A stretch of DNA of 39,091 bases from JBKEDH01 sp047975295 (GCA_047975295.1 JBKEDH010000101.1:1-39091); one strand, 5' to 3'. Counted from the stretch's first letter, positions 17,335-27,700 are shown. Program-made: numbers and translations. Notes: generated by a model from the sequence alone, not told the origin.

Positions 17335-18510
17335 ATGGAAAATAAATTGAAAAGGTATGCTTTTTTTCTACTAATTAGTATGGGGTTGCTAAATGTACAA
17401 TGTAAAAGTGAAACGAAAAGGGAGGAAGGAAAGCCAGAAACTCCGGAACAGTTAGTATCTATTGCCAAGGTGCCCTTTGGTGTGACATCCGATAGTGTTG
17501 CCGTAGATCGATATATATTAAAGAACAAAAAAGGAATGGAAATACGTATCATTACTTTTGGTGGCATAATAACCCATTGGACGGCTCCCGACAAGAACAA
17601 TAACTATCAAGATATTGTTTTGGGCTACGAAACCTTAAAACCTTACGAAACCAATCCCACGTTTTTTGGAGCTTTAATTGGGCGTTTTGGTAATCGTATT
17701 GCTAAAGGTAAATTTACCTTAAACGGTACCGAATACCAATTGGCAGCCAACGATGGGTCAAATCATTTGCATGGTGGTGTAAAAGGTTTTGATAAAGTAG
17801 TTTGGACAGCTTCGGAAAAGCAAACCGATAGTACGGCATCTTTGATTTTAAGTTATTTAAGCAAAGATATGGAAGAGGGTTATCCAGGCAATCTTAATAC
17901 CCAAGTTACTTATACGCTTAACAATAATAACGAACTGAAAGTAGATTACAAAGCAACTACCGATAAACCAACCATTGTGAACCTTACACAGCATACTTAC
18001 TTTAATTTAACGGCGGGTACATCCACCATTTTGGATCATGAGCTTAGTATTAAGGCTGATGCGTTTGTACCTGTCGATGAAACTTTGATTCCAACGGGAG
18101 AACTAAAAAAGGTAGAAGGCACTCCATTCGACTTTAGAACAGCCAAGACTATTGGACAAGATATTGATGTGGATAATGTTCAGCTTAAACGGGGCTTGGG
18201 CTACGACCATTGTTGGGTACTTAACGAACAAAATCAAGGTATTAGATTGGTAGCTACAGTCTATGATAAAAGTAGTGGTAGAATTTTGGAAGTACTATCG
18301 ACCGAACCCGGAATACAACTTTATACAGGAAATTTTTTAGATGGTACTTTACCCGCAAAAAACGGTGGGAAATACGAGTATAGAACAGGGTTTTGCTTAG
18401 AAACCGAACATTATCCCGATGCACCCAATCAAAGCCATTTTCCGTCGGTAATACTAAATCCCGACGAAATATATAAAACAACTACAGTATTTAAATTTTC
18501 GGCTAAATAA
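17335..18510 (+). CDS. galM: aldose 1-epimerase (galactose mutarotase), lipoprotein
   Basis: Interconverts alpha and beta anomers of aldoses such as galactose or glucose. The frame opens at a TTG (17329), but the ATG at 17335 gives a lipoprotein signal with lipobox LNVQC near residue 22, so 391 residues and an envelope location are preferred. Family motifs: FGALIGRFGNRIAKGKF, the His in NHLHGG (near 144), the catalytic His in LTQHTYFN (near 218) and the catalytic Glu in FCLETEHYPDAPN (near 354). Lipid-anchored mutarotases in this phylum usually act on imported sugars in the periplasm. Followed by an intrinsic terminator. Confidence 0.93.
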   Translation: MENKLKRYAFFLLISMGLLNVQCKSETKREEGKPETPEQLVSIAKVPFGVTSDSVAVDRYILKNKKGMEIRIITFGGIITHWTAPDKNNNYQDIVLGYETLKPYETNPTFFGALIGRFGNRIAKGKFTLNGTEYQLAANDGSNHLHGGVKGFDKVVWTASEKQTDSTASLILSYLSKDMEEGYPGNLNTQVTYTLNNNNELKVDYKATTDKPTIVNLTQHTYFNLTAGTSTILDHELSIKADAFVPVDETLIPTGELKKVEGTPFDFRTAKTIGQDIDVDNVQLKRGLGYDHCWVLNEQNQGIRLVATVYDKSSGRILEVLSTEPGIQLYTGNFLDGTLPAKNGGKYEYRTGFCLETEHYPDAPNQSHFPSVILNPDEIYKTTTVFKFSAK

Positions 18511-18532
18511 CATAATACATATAGAATGTGAT

Positions 18533-18570
18533 AAACTCTGGTAAAATAGCTTTTATCGGAGTTTCTTTTT
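18533..18570 (+). terminator. intrinsic terminator after galM
   Basis: Stem AAACTC/GAGTTT with an inner TAAAA/TTTTA pairing and a TAGC loop, followed by CTTTTT. Confidence 0.75.
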
Positions 18571-18705
18571 GGATATAGTTAAATTGAAATAAAATGTTAT
18601 CACCAATGAATGGAGGAATCTACAAGATTCTTTATTTTACCATTTGAAATGATTGAAAAATTTCGTAACTTTAAGATATTCAGAAATATATAAAATTCAG
18701 GGGTC

Positions 18706-19119
18706 ATGATACGAAAAGCACCGGTTTCAATGATAATGACGTCGCCTGTTATTACATTAAAAAGAAATGATAGTTTGGAAAAGGCCGAGCGACTCTTTAA
18801 AATTCATCGCATTAGGCATTTACCCGTAGTTTCGGGCAAAGTAGTGGTAGGTATATTAAGCTATCACGATTTGTTAAGATTAAGTTTTGCCGATTTGACC
18901 GACAGTGTCGATAGGGATGCGGATGCCTTAATTTATAAGATGTTCACGATAAAACAAGTTATGCGGAAAAATATTGTAACAGTATCTCCTTCCAATTCCA
19001 TTAAGGAAGTTGCCGAAATTTTTGCCAAAAGGGAGTTTCATGCATTACCGGTAGTTATTGGTAGCCAACTTGTTGGCATTGTAACGACCACAGATCTTAT
19101 AAAACACATGCTGTCTTAA
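18706..19119 (+). CDS. CBS domain pair protein
   Basis: 137 residues made of two tandem CBS motifs: residues about 8-65 (MTSPVITLKRNDSLEKAERL, HLPVVSGKVVVGILSYHDLL) and about 80-137 (MRKNIVTVSPSNSIKEVAEIF, HALPVVIGSQLVGIVTTTDLI). No other domain is attached. Stand-alone CBS pairs bind adenosine nucleotides and sense energy state; the partner is unknown. It is monocistronic, convergent with the STAS-like gene. Confidence 0.93.
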   Translation: MIRKAPVSMIMTSPVITLKRNDSLEKAERLFKIHRIRHLPVVSGKVVVGILSYHDLLRLSFADLTDSVDRDADALIYKMFTIKQVMRKNIVTVSPSNSIKEVAEIFAKREFHALPVVIGSQLVGIVTTTDLIKHMLS

Positions 19120-19349
19120 TACTGTTTGTTACTTTCTTCTGCTGTAGAAATTATGTGCAAATAGAAGCAAACCTACAAAGGGGGAAGCCACCACAATTTT
19201 ATTGGAGAAAGAACTCCATACTTTTATAGTAGTAGCTGTTACAACCTGAGATTTGTTGAAATATTGTAGAACACAATATTAAACAGAGATTTTGTGTAAT
19301 AGAGTGTACAGCCATATCTTACTTTTAGAATATTAAAAAAAGGTAATAT

Positions 19350-19718
19350 TTAAAAACTATCTAACCAATGTATTGCGGCCTCTTGCGTAGAAAAAGTCTC
19401 GTAACGATAAAGATTGGCTACCATTATTTGGTAAATCATACTTTTAGCGGCATTTTCCGGATTATTAACAATCATAGCAACAATAATGCTGTTGTATTGT
19501 TTTATGGTTTTGGTTTTTGCTTCTTTAACGATTTCCAAATCGTTGACCGATAAGTTCATTTTAACATCTACCGCATTTATCAAAATTTTTAATTTTCTGG
19601 GATAGTCTATGTTTTTTTCGATATCGATTGCATAATTCAGTACTTCTTCCAAACCAACAATACCTTTGTATTGGGTCTCTAGAATTTTCAGATGTTTATT
19701 GTATCTGGACGTAATCAT
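19350..19718 (-). CDS. STAS/SpoIIAA-like small protein
   Basis: 122 residues, no signal peptide or membrane helix. The order of elements (a YKGIVGLEEVLNYAIDIEKN strand-helix, KLKILINAVDVKMNLS, a long helix, IIVAMIVNNPENAAKSMIYQIMVA, and a terminal ETFSTQEAAIHWLDSF) resembles the SpoIIAA-like/STAS-like group in which the last helix ends in AxxWL. The conserved Ser phosphorylation site of true anti-sigma antagonists is not evident. Function unknown; family assignment by fold pattern only. Confidence 0.6.
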   Translation of the reverse strand: MITSRYNKHLKILETQYKGIVGLEEVLNYAIDIEKNIDYPRKLKILINAVDVKMNLSVNDLEIVKEAKTKTIKQYNSIIVAMIVNNPENAAKSMIYQIMVANLYRYETFSTQEAAIHWLDSF

Positions 19719-19874
19719 TTTTATTTGTTAGGTATGGTGATAGGATGCGAAAGTATAAAATAAGTTATAGCCAATTTGCTAATTATCGACCAAAACACAA
19801 AATCCCTGTTGTTTTGCATTAATCAACTGAAAAAGAGGGTATATTATTACTAATTGTTTTAACAGAATAAAGCC

Positions 19875-20915
19875 TTATTGTGGAATTTGTTGGCTTAAAC
19901 AGTGCAATGTACCAAATCCCCAAATAAAATCGATAGCAGCAATACCTATAATCTCTCTGTTGGGAAAACAAGAGGCTATAATGTTTAGGGCTTCACGATC
20001 TTTTGCATCGTTAAAGGTTGGCACCAGAACAGTTTTGTTAAGTATTAAAAAATTGGCATAACTGGCAGGAAGTCTTATACCATCAAAATAAATGCATTTG
20101 GGCATAGGCAAATAAACAATTTTAGGATGTTTACCGTTTTCTAAAACAGCATTTTCAAGACGTTTTAAATTGTCTTGTAATGGTTTATAATTAGCATCTT
20201 TTGGGTTGTCTTCCACAACGGTAATAATGGTATCTTGGTTTACAAAACGGGCCAGATCGTCTATATGGCCATGAGTATCATCGCCTTCAATGCCTTTACC
20301 CAACCAAATAACGTTGGTAATACCTAAATACTGTTTAAAAACGGCTTCGTAATCTTTTTTTGTGAAATTTTTATTCCGTATTTGGATACTGGGGTGAAGT
20401 AAACATTCTTCTGAAGTTAACAAGGTGCCTGCTCCGTTAACATCAATAGCTCCACCTTCCAGTACAATGGGGCTTCCTTTGTAAATAGCCTGTTCTAATG
20501 GTATATTTAAATGTTTGGCAACTTTTTCCGGTACGTGTTTGTCCAATTTAAAATTGTTGTATTTGGCCCAACCATTAAAATTAAAGTTAACGGCTTTTCG
20601 TTTTGTACCGTTTTTTACTATAATGGGGCCAGAATCGCGCATCCAACTGCGGTTGGTTTTGTGTATAATAAAAGAAATCCGATTAAGGTTAACATGAGCT
20701 AAATCGAGCATAACCGTAACTTTGTCCTTTAGTTTTTCGGAAGCCACAATAAGAAAAACGGTTTCGACAGTGGTAATTTTTTTAATATACTCTACAAAGG
20801 CCCACTGAACGGTTTTGTATTTCCCCGGCCAATCGTTTCCATTGTGAGGAAAACACAGTAAAATACCTTGTTGCTGCTCCCATTCGGCAGGAAAAATCCA
20901 ATTGTTAGTTTCCAT
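19875..20915 (-). CDS. aguA: agmatine deiminase
   Basis: Converts agmatine to N-carbamoylputrescine, the first step of the arginine-decarboxylase route to putrescine. 346 residues of the Porphyromonas-type arginine deiminase (PAD_porph) family. Visible motifs are WMRDSGPIIV near the N-terminal third, EGGAIDVNGAGTLL, DDTHGHIDDLARF with the catalytic His/Asp, and the catalytic Cys in GFGTLHCLSQQ near residue 337. It is last in the operon, 2 bp after aguB, which supplies the next enzyme of the same pathway. Confidence 0.93.
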   Translation of the reverse strand: METNNWIFPAEWEQQQGILLCFPHNGNDWPGKYKTVQWAFVEYIKKITTVETVFLIVASEKLKDKVTVMLDLAHVNLNRISFIIHKTNRSWMRDSGPIIVKNGTKRKAVNFNFNGWAKYNNFKLDKHVPEKVAKHLNIPLEQAIYKGSPIVLEGGAIDVNGAGTLLTSEECLLHPSIQIRNKNFTKKDYEAVFKQYLGITNVIWLGKGIEGDDTHGHIDDLARFVNQDTIITVVEDNPKDANYKPLQDNLKRLENAVLENGKHPKIVYLPMPKCIYFDGIRLPASYANFLILNKTVLVPTFNDAKDREALNIIASCFPNREIIGIAAIDFIWGFGTLHCLSQQIPQ

Positions 20916-20917
20916 GA

Positions 20918-21805
20918 TTAATCGATGGCTCTTTTGGTAATATCGCTGTATTTATCTATTCGTCTATCTCGTAAAAACGGCCAATTTTGTCTAACGTTTT
21001 CTTGTAGGTTTAAATCTACCTCGGCAATTAATATTTCTTCTTTATCTACCGAAGCTTGTGCTAAAATTTCGCCTTGAGGACCTGCAATAAACGATGAGCC
21101 CCAAAACTCAATGCCATTGGTGTTTGGTAAATATTTTTCCAACCCAATACGGTTGGCCGCCGCTACATAAATACCATTTGCCACGGCATGCCCACGCATA
21201 ACATTCATCCAGGCACTTTGTTGGTTTTCGCCAAATTCGGCTTTTTCCTGTGGGTGCCAGCCAATAGCGGTTGGATAAAACAATACTTCGGCGCCCTGTA
21301 AGGCTGTTAATCGAGCTGCTTCGGGATACCATTGGTCCCAACAGATTAAAGTACCTATATTTCCTTTTTTTGTAGGAAAGGATCTAAATCCTATGTCACC
21401 TGGCGTAAAATAGAATTTTTCGTAAAAATGGGGATCGTCCGGTATATGCATTTTTCGGTACAGACCGGCTTCGGTTCCATCGGTGTCTATAATGTATGCA
21501 CTATTATGGTAAATGCCGGCCATACGTTTTTCGAAAAATGGAACTATAATAACCACACCGAGACTTTTTGCCAATTCGCTAAAGGCCATAAACGATGTGC
21601 TGTATAAGGGTTCGGCGTAAGCAAAATTATCAACATCTTCGCTTTGGCAGAAATAGTGGCTACTGTACAATTCGGGAAGTGAAATAACTTCGGCACCTTG
21701 TTTGGCAGCATCTTTAATCCATTGGATACATTTTTTAAGATTGTATTCCGGAGTGTTATTTAAATTTAATTGAATAACAGCTATTTTGTACGTACTTTTT
21801 AACAT
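20918..21805 (-). CDS. aguB: N-carbamoylputrescine amidase
   Basis: Hydrolyses N-carbamoylputrescine to putrescine, CO2 and ammonia. 295 residues of the nitrilase superfamily, with the complete Glu-Lys-Cys triad: SLPELYSS (Glu near 42), RKMHIPDD (Lys near 118) and LICWDQWYPEAARL (Cys near 154). The FYEKFYFTPGD and HPQEKAEFGENQQSAW segments are typical of AguB. Two bp upstream of aguA and 3 bp downstream of the DUF6048 gene, so clearly in one transcript. Confidence 0.94.
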   Translation of the reverse strand: MLKSTYKIAVIQLNLNNTPEYNLKKCIQWIKDAAKQGAEVISLPELYSSHYFCQSEDVDNFAYAEPLYSTSFMAFSELAKSLGVVIIVPFFEKRMAGIYHNSAYIIDTDGTEAGLYRKMHIPDDPHFYEKFYFTPGDIGFRSFPTKKGNIGTLICWDQWYPEAARLTALQGAEVLFYPTAIGWHPQEKAEFGENQQSAWMNVMRGHAVANGIYVAAANRIGLEKYLPNTNGIEFWGSSFIAGPQGEILAQASVDKEEILIAEVDLNLQENVRQNWPFLRDRRIDKYSDITKRAID

Positions 21806-21808
21806 GTT

Positions 21809-22567
21809 TTAATTAGATGTATTTTCTGTTTTGGTTGTGCGCTCTTTTTTGAACAGAGGTATCCGGTACGAAAGCGTATAGCTGTAACCAGCGCCAATGC
21901 GTCCGCTATCGTAGGTTTTATTGAAACCAGGAATAAAAATATTTTCGAAGTTACCGGGGTCTTTCTCGTTGATTAAAAATTTAAGTTGAAGATTAAAACC
22001 TAAGTAAAGATTATTGAGTACTTCGGCCTTAACGCCTAGAAGCATTTCGACCCAAAATGCTGTTAATCCACTATATTCTCTTTGGTCGTTAACAGTTAGT
22101 CCCGGCCAGTATGTATTGGTTGTGTATATGGTGTAGTTATTTAAATTGTGGCTAAAGGAACTTGCCCCTATGCGAAATCCTGTAAAAATCATGTTATCCA
22201 TGTCCAACCAATTTTCGTAAAGGTTAATGTCTATTCCTCCTTTTAAATATGAGCCTTTTGTGGTTATGTTAAGGTAATCGGTTGTGTTTTTCTTTTCGCT
22301 AAAACCTATTTCACCGGCTATATACAGATTTCTTTTTATACGAAAATCACCCAAAATTTCGAATCCGCTATAGTCATCATCAACAAAAGAGCGTATTAGT
22401 TTCCCGATGTCTGCCCCCAAACGAAGTCCATATTTTTCTTTAATTATGCTGCCCGAATCTGTAGGGATACTGTCATTATCGTTATTTTGTGCTTGTAAGG
22501 AAACACAAAACAACAACATTGTGGCAATGCAATTAATGATATATGTTAAAGTGTGTTTCTGTTTCAT
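21809..22567 (-). CDS. DUF6048-like outer-membrane beta-barrel protein
   Basis: 252 residues with a signal peptide (about 1-26, ending CVSLQAQ) and many alternating hydrophobic strands (LYIAGEIGFSEKK, MIFTGFRIGASSFSH, LYLGFNLQLKFLI, GRIGAGYSYTLSYRIPLFK). This looks like a small outer-membrane barrel. The family and its position next to a DUF6452 gene and rlmD match an arrangement I recall from Flavobacteriaceae. Function unknown. Its start overlaps the end of the DUF6452 gene by 35 bp, pointing to translational coupling. Confidence 0.75.
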   Translation of the reverse strand: MKQKHTLTYIINCIATMLLFCVSLQAQNNDNDSIPTDSGSIIKEKYGLRLGADIGKLIRSFVDDDYSGFEILGDFRIKRNLYIAGEIGFSEKKNTTDYLNITTKGSYLKGGIDINLYENWLDMDNMIFTGFRIGASSFSHNLNNYTIYTTNTYWPGLTVNDQREYSGLTAFWVEMLLGVKAEVLNNLYLGFNLQLKFLINEKDPGNFENIFIPGFNKTYDSGRIGAGYSYTLSYRIPLFKKERTTKTENTSN

Positions 22568-23081
22568 CTTCTACAGTATTGTTTTCCATTAACGGCAATC
22601 GGGATATTATCCAATTATCGCCATCTTCTTCGATGGTAAGGCTAACGTTTTCAAAAATAGTTTTATAGCCACAGGCACGCGATACATATATTTCTTTTCT
22701 TGTATATGCAACGGTAATGGTATCGTAATTGCCATCAATATAATCGTCGTTGGTATCGTCTGGTGTGTCGTTATCGTTAACAGAAGCTCCTTTTATTAAA
22801 ACGTATTGTGTGTTATCGTTATCGGTTTTTAAAGGAAGTTCTATACTATTGGACGAAATAATCTCGTATCCTGGCAAGATAGCGTCGTTATCGATACCTT
22901 TAATAAGTAATCCTGCAATATTTTTTTTGTTTTCGGTGTTTGAATTATCGTAGGCATCAATAATAAGTTTTGGTGTCGTTCCAGTACTTTCGGCACAGAT
23001 ATCGTCACGTTCGCAACTTATGTTGCTAAGAATAGCGATTGTTGCGATAATTAATAAAATGTATTTAAAATATAGTTTCAT
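22533..23081 (-). CDS. DUF6452-like lipoprotein
   Basis: 182 residues starting with a lipoprotein signal (ILSNISC, Cys near residue 23) and then ERDDICAES. The rest is a beta-rich domain with several Asp/Asn-rich loops (DDYIDGNYDT) and late Cys in RACGYKTIFENV. Function unknown. It lies between rlmD (14 bp upstream) and the DUF6048-like gene, with which it overlaps. The constant pairing suggests an outer-membrane lipoprotein/barrel partnership, which is inference. Confidence 0.75.
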   Translation of the reverse strand: MKLYFKYILLIIATIAILSNISCERDDICAESTGTTPKLIIDAYDNSNTENKKNIAGLLIKGIDNDAILPGYEIISSNSIELPLKTDNDNTQYVLIKGASVNDNDTPDDTNDDYIDGNYDTITVAYTRKEIYVSRACGYKTIFENVSLTIEEDGDNWIISRLPLMENNTVEDETETHFNIYH

Positions 23082-23095
23082 GTTTTAATTTAATG

Positions 23096-24508
23096 TTATT
23101 TACGGCGTTCTAAAAGTACAACATTTTCTACATGAAATGTTTGTGGAAACATATCTACAGCTTGTGTTCTAGTAACTTTGTACATGTTGTTCATTAAGGC
23201 CAAATCTCGAGCTTGTGTGGCACTATTGCAACTTACGTAAACAACTTTTTTTGGGGCAATGTTCAATATTTGTTGTACAACATCTTTATGCATGCCGTCG
23301 CGTGGCGGATCGGTAATAATAATATCTGGTGTACCATGTGTGTTTATAAATTCCTGATTGAATACATGCTTCATGTCTCCTACAAAAAACTCGCAATTTG
23401 TAATATTATTGCGTTTGGCGTTTTCTTTTGCGGCCAAAATAGCATCGGGAACCGCTTCTACACCTACTACTTTTTTTGCTTTTTTTGAAACAAATTGGGC
23501 AATGGTTCCAGTACCGGTATATAGATCGTAAACTAACTCGTTACCTGTTAATTCGGCAAAATCTCGTGTTATTTTGTAAAGTTCGAAGGCTTGGAGCGAA
23601 TTGGTTTGATAGAATGATTTAGCGTTTATCTTGAACTTTAAACCTTCCATTTCTTCAAAAATATGGTCTTTGCCTTTATAGCAAATCACTTCCTGATCGT
23701 AGATGGTATCGTTGCCTTTTTCGTTGATAACATATAAAAGCGAATTTATATGGGGGAATGTTTTGGCGATAAAGTCCAATATTGACTCCCGTTTAGTTTT
23801 ATCGTCATTAAAAAACTGGATAAGTACCATAATTTCTCCTGTACTGGATGTACGGATCATCATAGTGCGTAAAAATCCACTTTGATTTCTAGTGTTAAAA
23901 AAGGCCAAATTATTGTCAATTGCAAATTGTTTTACTGCATTGCGTATAGCATTCGATGGGTCTTCTTGCAAATGGCAGGAATTTATATCGAGAATTTTAT
24001 CCCACATTCCCGGAATGTGGAATCCTAAGGCATTTTTATTGTCTAAATCGGTGCTGGATTTAATTTCTTCGGATGTTAACCATCGGCTATCACTAAACGA
24101 AAATTCCATTTTATTTCTATAGAAATACTGTTTTTCCGAACCAAGAATGGGTATTGCTTCGGGCAGTTCTATATGTCCAATACGGATTAAGTTATCGGTA
24201 ACTTCTTTTTGTTTGTAGTATAATTGATGGTTGTAGTCCATATTTTGCCATTTACAACCACCACAGGTACCGAAATGTTCGCAAACGGGTTCAGTTCTTT
24301 TGTTGGAAAGCTTATGGAAAACAATGGCTTTTCCTTCGTAATAGGCTTTACGTTTTTTAAAGGTTTGTACATCGACCACATCGCCCGGTACGGCATTAGG
24401 TAAAAAAATGATCTTGCCGTCGGGAGCCTTGGTAATAGACTTGCCTTTTGCGGCAGTATCCAAAACTTCAAGGTTAGTAAAAATCTTATTTTTATGTTTT
24501 CTGGACAT
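23096..24508 (-). CDS. rlmD: 23S rRNA (uracil-C5)-methyltransferase RlmD
   Basis: S-adenosylmethionine-dependent enzyme of the RumA/TrmA family that methylates U1939 in 23S rRNA (E. coli numbering). 470 residues: N-terminal TRAM domain (about 5-70), the iron-sulfur Cys cluster CEHFGTCGGC (near 75-84), the SAM-binding YDLYTGTGTIAQ, the DPPRDGMH loop, and the catalytic Cys in YVSCNSATQ near residue 425. Head gene of the operon that continues with DUF6452, DUF6048, aguB and aguA. A -7 box ends five bases before its ATG. Confidence 0.93.
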   Translation of the reverse strand: MSRKHKNKIFTNLEVLDTAAKGKSITKAPDGKIIFLPNAVPGDVVDVQTFKKRKAYYEGKAIVFHKLSNKRTEPVCEHFGTCGGCKWQNMDYNHQLYYKQKEVTDNLIRIGHIELPEAIPILGSEKQYFYRNKMEFSFSDSRWLTSEEIKSSTDLDNKNALGFHIPGMWDKILDINSCHLQEDPSNAIRNAVKQFAIDNNLAFFNTRNQSGFLRTMMIRTSSTGEIMVLIQFFNDDKTKRESILDFIAKTFPHINSLLYVINEKGNDTIYDQEVICYKGKDHIFEEMEGLKFKINAKSFYQTNSLQAFELYKITRDFAELTGNELVYDLYTGTGTIAQFVSKKAKKVVGVEAVPDAILAAKENAKRNNITNCEFFVGDMKHVFNQEFINTHGTPDIIITDPPRDGMHKDVVQQILNIAPKKVVYVSCNSATQARDLALMNNMYKVTRTQAVDMFPQTFHVENVVLLERRK

Positions 24509-24513
24509 AGGCG

Positions 24514-24521
24514 CAAAAATA
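24514..24521 (-). promoter_or_regulatory. -7 promoter box directly before rlmD ATG (leaderless candidate)
   Basis: On the minus strand TATTTTTG is followed by CGCCT and then ATG. The predicted transcription start coincides with the start codon. A -33 TTG was not seen at the expected distance. Confidence 0.45.
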
Positions 24522-24708
24522 GTAAAAAAGCTAGCGATAAGACATGTATGTCATATAAAAAAGTGATACTATAAACACCATTTTTTTCAAGTTTGGAATA
24601 ACCTGTTCGGAATTGTTGTTATGGGTTAACTCTCTTTTTACCGAATAAAGTATTAATAAAGCAACAAAATAAGAGCTTATGGGTTTTTAAGGAACAACCA
24701 GCCAAAGG

Positions 24709-27700
24709 TTAACGCCTAACAATTTTCACATTCATTTCCTCCACTTTTTTGTCTGATAATGCCGATGGCGCACCAAATAATAAATCGTCGCTGGTACCGG
24801 TTTTTGGGAAGGCCATTACTTCGCGTATCGAAGCTTTTTTCTCCAAAATCATCATCAATCTATCAACGCCCCAAGCAATACCGCCGTGTGGCGGTGCGCC
24901 ATAATGGAAGGCTTTGTACATGGTGCCAACGCTTTTTAGCATGTCTGCTTTGTTGTAGCCCATATTGCGATAGGTGGCTTCAAGAATTTCGGGTTTGTGT
25001 GCCCTAACGGAGCCACCTCCAATTTCGTAACCGTTCAAAATTAAATCGTATTGTTGGGCTATAATGCTCCCTATTTCTTCTTCTTTACCGTTCATGTGTT
25101 TTTCGATGTCGTAAACAGCGGGCATCGAAAACGGATTATGGGTAAAGGTCCAATGGCCTTCGTCGGTTTTTTCGAACATGGGGAAATCGACTACCCAAGC
25201 CGGACGTAGCTCTTTCGGATTGATTAAGCGCAACATTTTGCCCAATTCTTGGCGTACCGCATCTAAAGCTTTGTTGGCAGTAGCATAATCGGAAGCCGAG
25301 AAAAATACAATGTCGCCTACTTTGGCATTGGTTGTTTTAATAATGTTTTCGGCAATGGTTTCACCCAAAAATTTAATTATTGGCGATTGTAAATCATTTT
25401 CGTTTACAATAATATAGGCAAGTCCGCCCAAACCAAGCTGTTGTGCAATGGTGGTCAGTTTTTCAATCTGTCCTTTCGAAAGGCGTTTGTTGCCCTGTTC
25501 TTCGGCCGAAACTTTTATACATTTTACAATACCGCCTGCTTCAATGGGTTTGCTGAATACTTGAAAAGTGGTATCCTTTACAATATCGGTAATATCCTGT
25601 AGTTCGAGTCCAAATCGCAAATCGGGACGGTCGCAACCGTACTTGTCCATGGCCTCTTGGTAGGTAAGCGTAACAAACGGGTGTAAAATCCATTTGTTGC
25701 CGTAAATTTTGGTTACTACCTCGTTAAACATGTTGGTATTCAAATCAATAATCTGCTGCATGCTGGCATAGGCCATTTCCAAATCCAATTGTGTAAACTC
25801 TGGTTGGCGGTCGCCACGGGAATCTTCGTCCCTAAAGCAACGTGCAATCTGGAAATACTTTTCGTAACCGCTAACCATAAGCATTTGCTTAAATTGCTGA
25901 GGTGCTTGTGGTAAGGTATAAAAATATCCGGATTGTTTGCGTGATGGTACAATAAATTCACGGGCACCCTCATCGGTTCCGGCACTCAAAATAGGCGTTT
26001 CAATCTCCAAAAAGTCCTGTTCGTCCAAAATATCGCGCAATAGTTTTATAACCCTGTGGCGGTTTACCATAACACGGTGTACATCGTTGTTGCGGTGGTC
26101 CAAAAATTTATACTGAAAACGGGTGTTTTCGTTGGTTTTGGTAGCTCTTTTTATTTCAAACGGAAGGGTTCTGGATAGGTTTAAAATATCCAAATCGGTA
26201 GCTTCGAGTTCAATTTTTCCTGTACGTAGCGAAGGGTTGTAATCGTCCTCGTCACGTCGAACAATATGTCCTGTAACCGTAATGACCGATTCGGGCTTGA
26301 GCTTTACCAATTCGTCCAAATTAGCAAAGGATTCCCGGCTTAAACGCACTTGGAAAATTTCGGTACTGGAATCCCGTAAATCAATAAATATCAATTCGCC
26401 GTGGTCGCGAACACTGGCCACCCATCCTGCAAGCGTTATGTTTTCCGAAATATTCTTTTCCGAAATATCACTTGCTAAATGTGTGCGGTATTCTTCCTTT
26501 ATGATAATGGGAATTTCGGGTAGTAGTTCCTCTTGTTTGGTTGTTAACTGTTCATTGCCCGTTGTTGGTTGTCTGTTATTGGTTGGTTGGTTGGGCAATG
26601 CTCCACTTTTCACTTTCCCATTTTCACTTTCCAACTTGCTCAAAATGCCTTCACGGATAACTTTTCCCGATGCCCCTTTACCTATTATGACAATTACTTT
26701 ACCAACAAGAATACCGGCTTTGCCTTGGTTTCCGGATTTAATATCGTTGGCAATGGTTTCATTTTCCAGAATAACTTTATCAATGGCTTTGCTTATTTTT
26801 TCTTCGGAAATGCTATGGGTATCGAAATACGATTTATAGTCGAAACAGGCATCGTTCAACAGCGAAACAATAGCGTTTTGAGCCAATACGGACGTTACTT
26901 TTTCGGCCTTGAACAAACTGAAAATTTCAACAACATCCGAAATATTTTCAATTTTCGAATAATCTTCCGGCTTCATGTTGTTAGTTAATGTTTTCGCCAC
27001 AAATAACGGGTCGTTTATGGCTTTATTTATGGTTACAAAAGTTCCCGAACGCAGCGCATCGGCAGTAAAAAACTTGGCATCCTGTGGCAGTACGCCTCCT
27101 TTAATTAAAATAGATTCTACAGCAAAGGGCAAGGCACTAATGTCCACATCAATGGTATCGACTACGTCCTTAATGTTTACAAAAGGCAAATCGGGTTCCG
27201 AAATAAAACGGTAGTCGGCCTCGTATTCCTTTTTTCTCATGGTTTTGGTCTGCTTTAAATCGGCATCCCATAATACCGTAGTTTGGTCGGGTCGAAAGGC
27301 TTTGTTTTCCAGATAATAATCCAATTGTTTTTCAACTTCTTCCTTTAGGGCTTCAACCATAAACTTAAAGGAGTTCAGATTTTTTATTTCGGTACGCGGA
27401 TTAAGTTCGTAAGTATGTTTTTTTCGTAGCGATACCGAAACGTCCGATTTAAACTCGCCTTTTTCCAAATTGGCCTCGCTTATTTTTAAATTCTGAACAA
27501 TACGCTGAATGTACTGCGCATAAGTCGAAGCATCCTCAATATGGCGAATACAGGGCGTGGTAACAATTTCGATTAACGGTACGCCTGCCTTGTTGAAATC
27601 GACCAGCGAAGCCGTTTTTTCGTGCATGAGTTTAGCGGCATCTTCCTCAATATGTACTTGGGATAAATTTACCGTAAATTGTGAACCATCGTTACGGAAA

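Noticed and set aside
19120..19349. Small RNA or gene between the CBS and STAS-like genes
   Set aside because: No open frame, conserved-looking structure or terminator could be supported in this 230-bp convergent gap.
26569..26988. Long open frame of 139 codons antisense to gatB/aspS, and similar antisense frames
   Set aside because: Shadow of the real coding strand; composition and lack of any motif argue against a gene.
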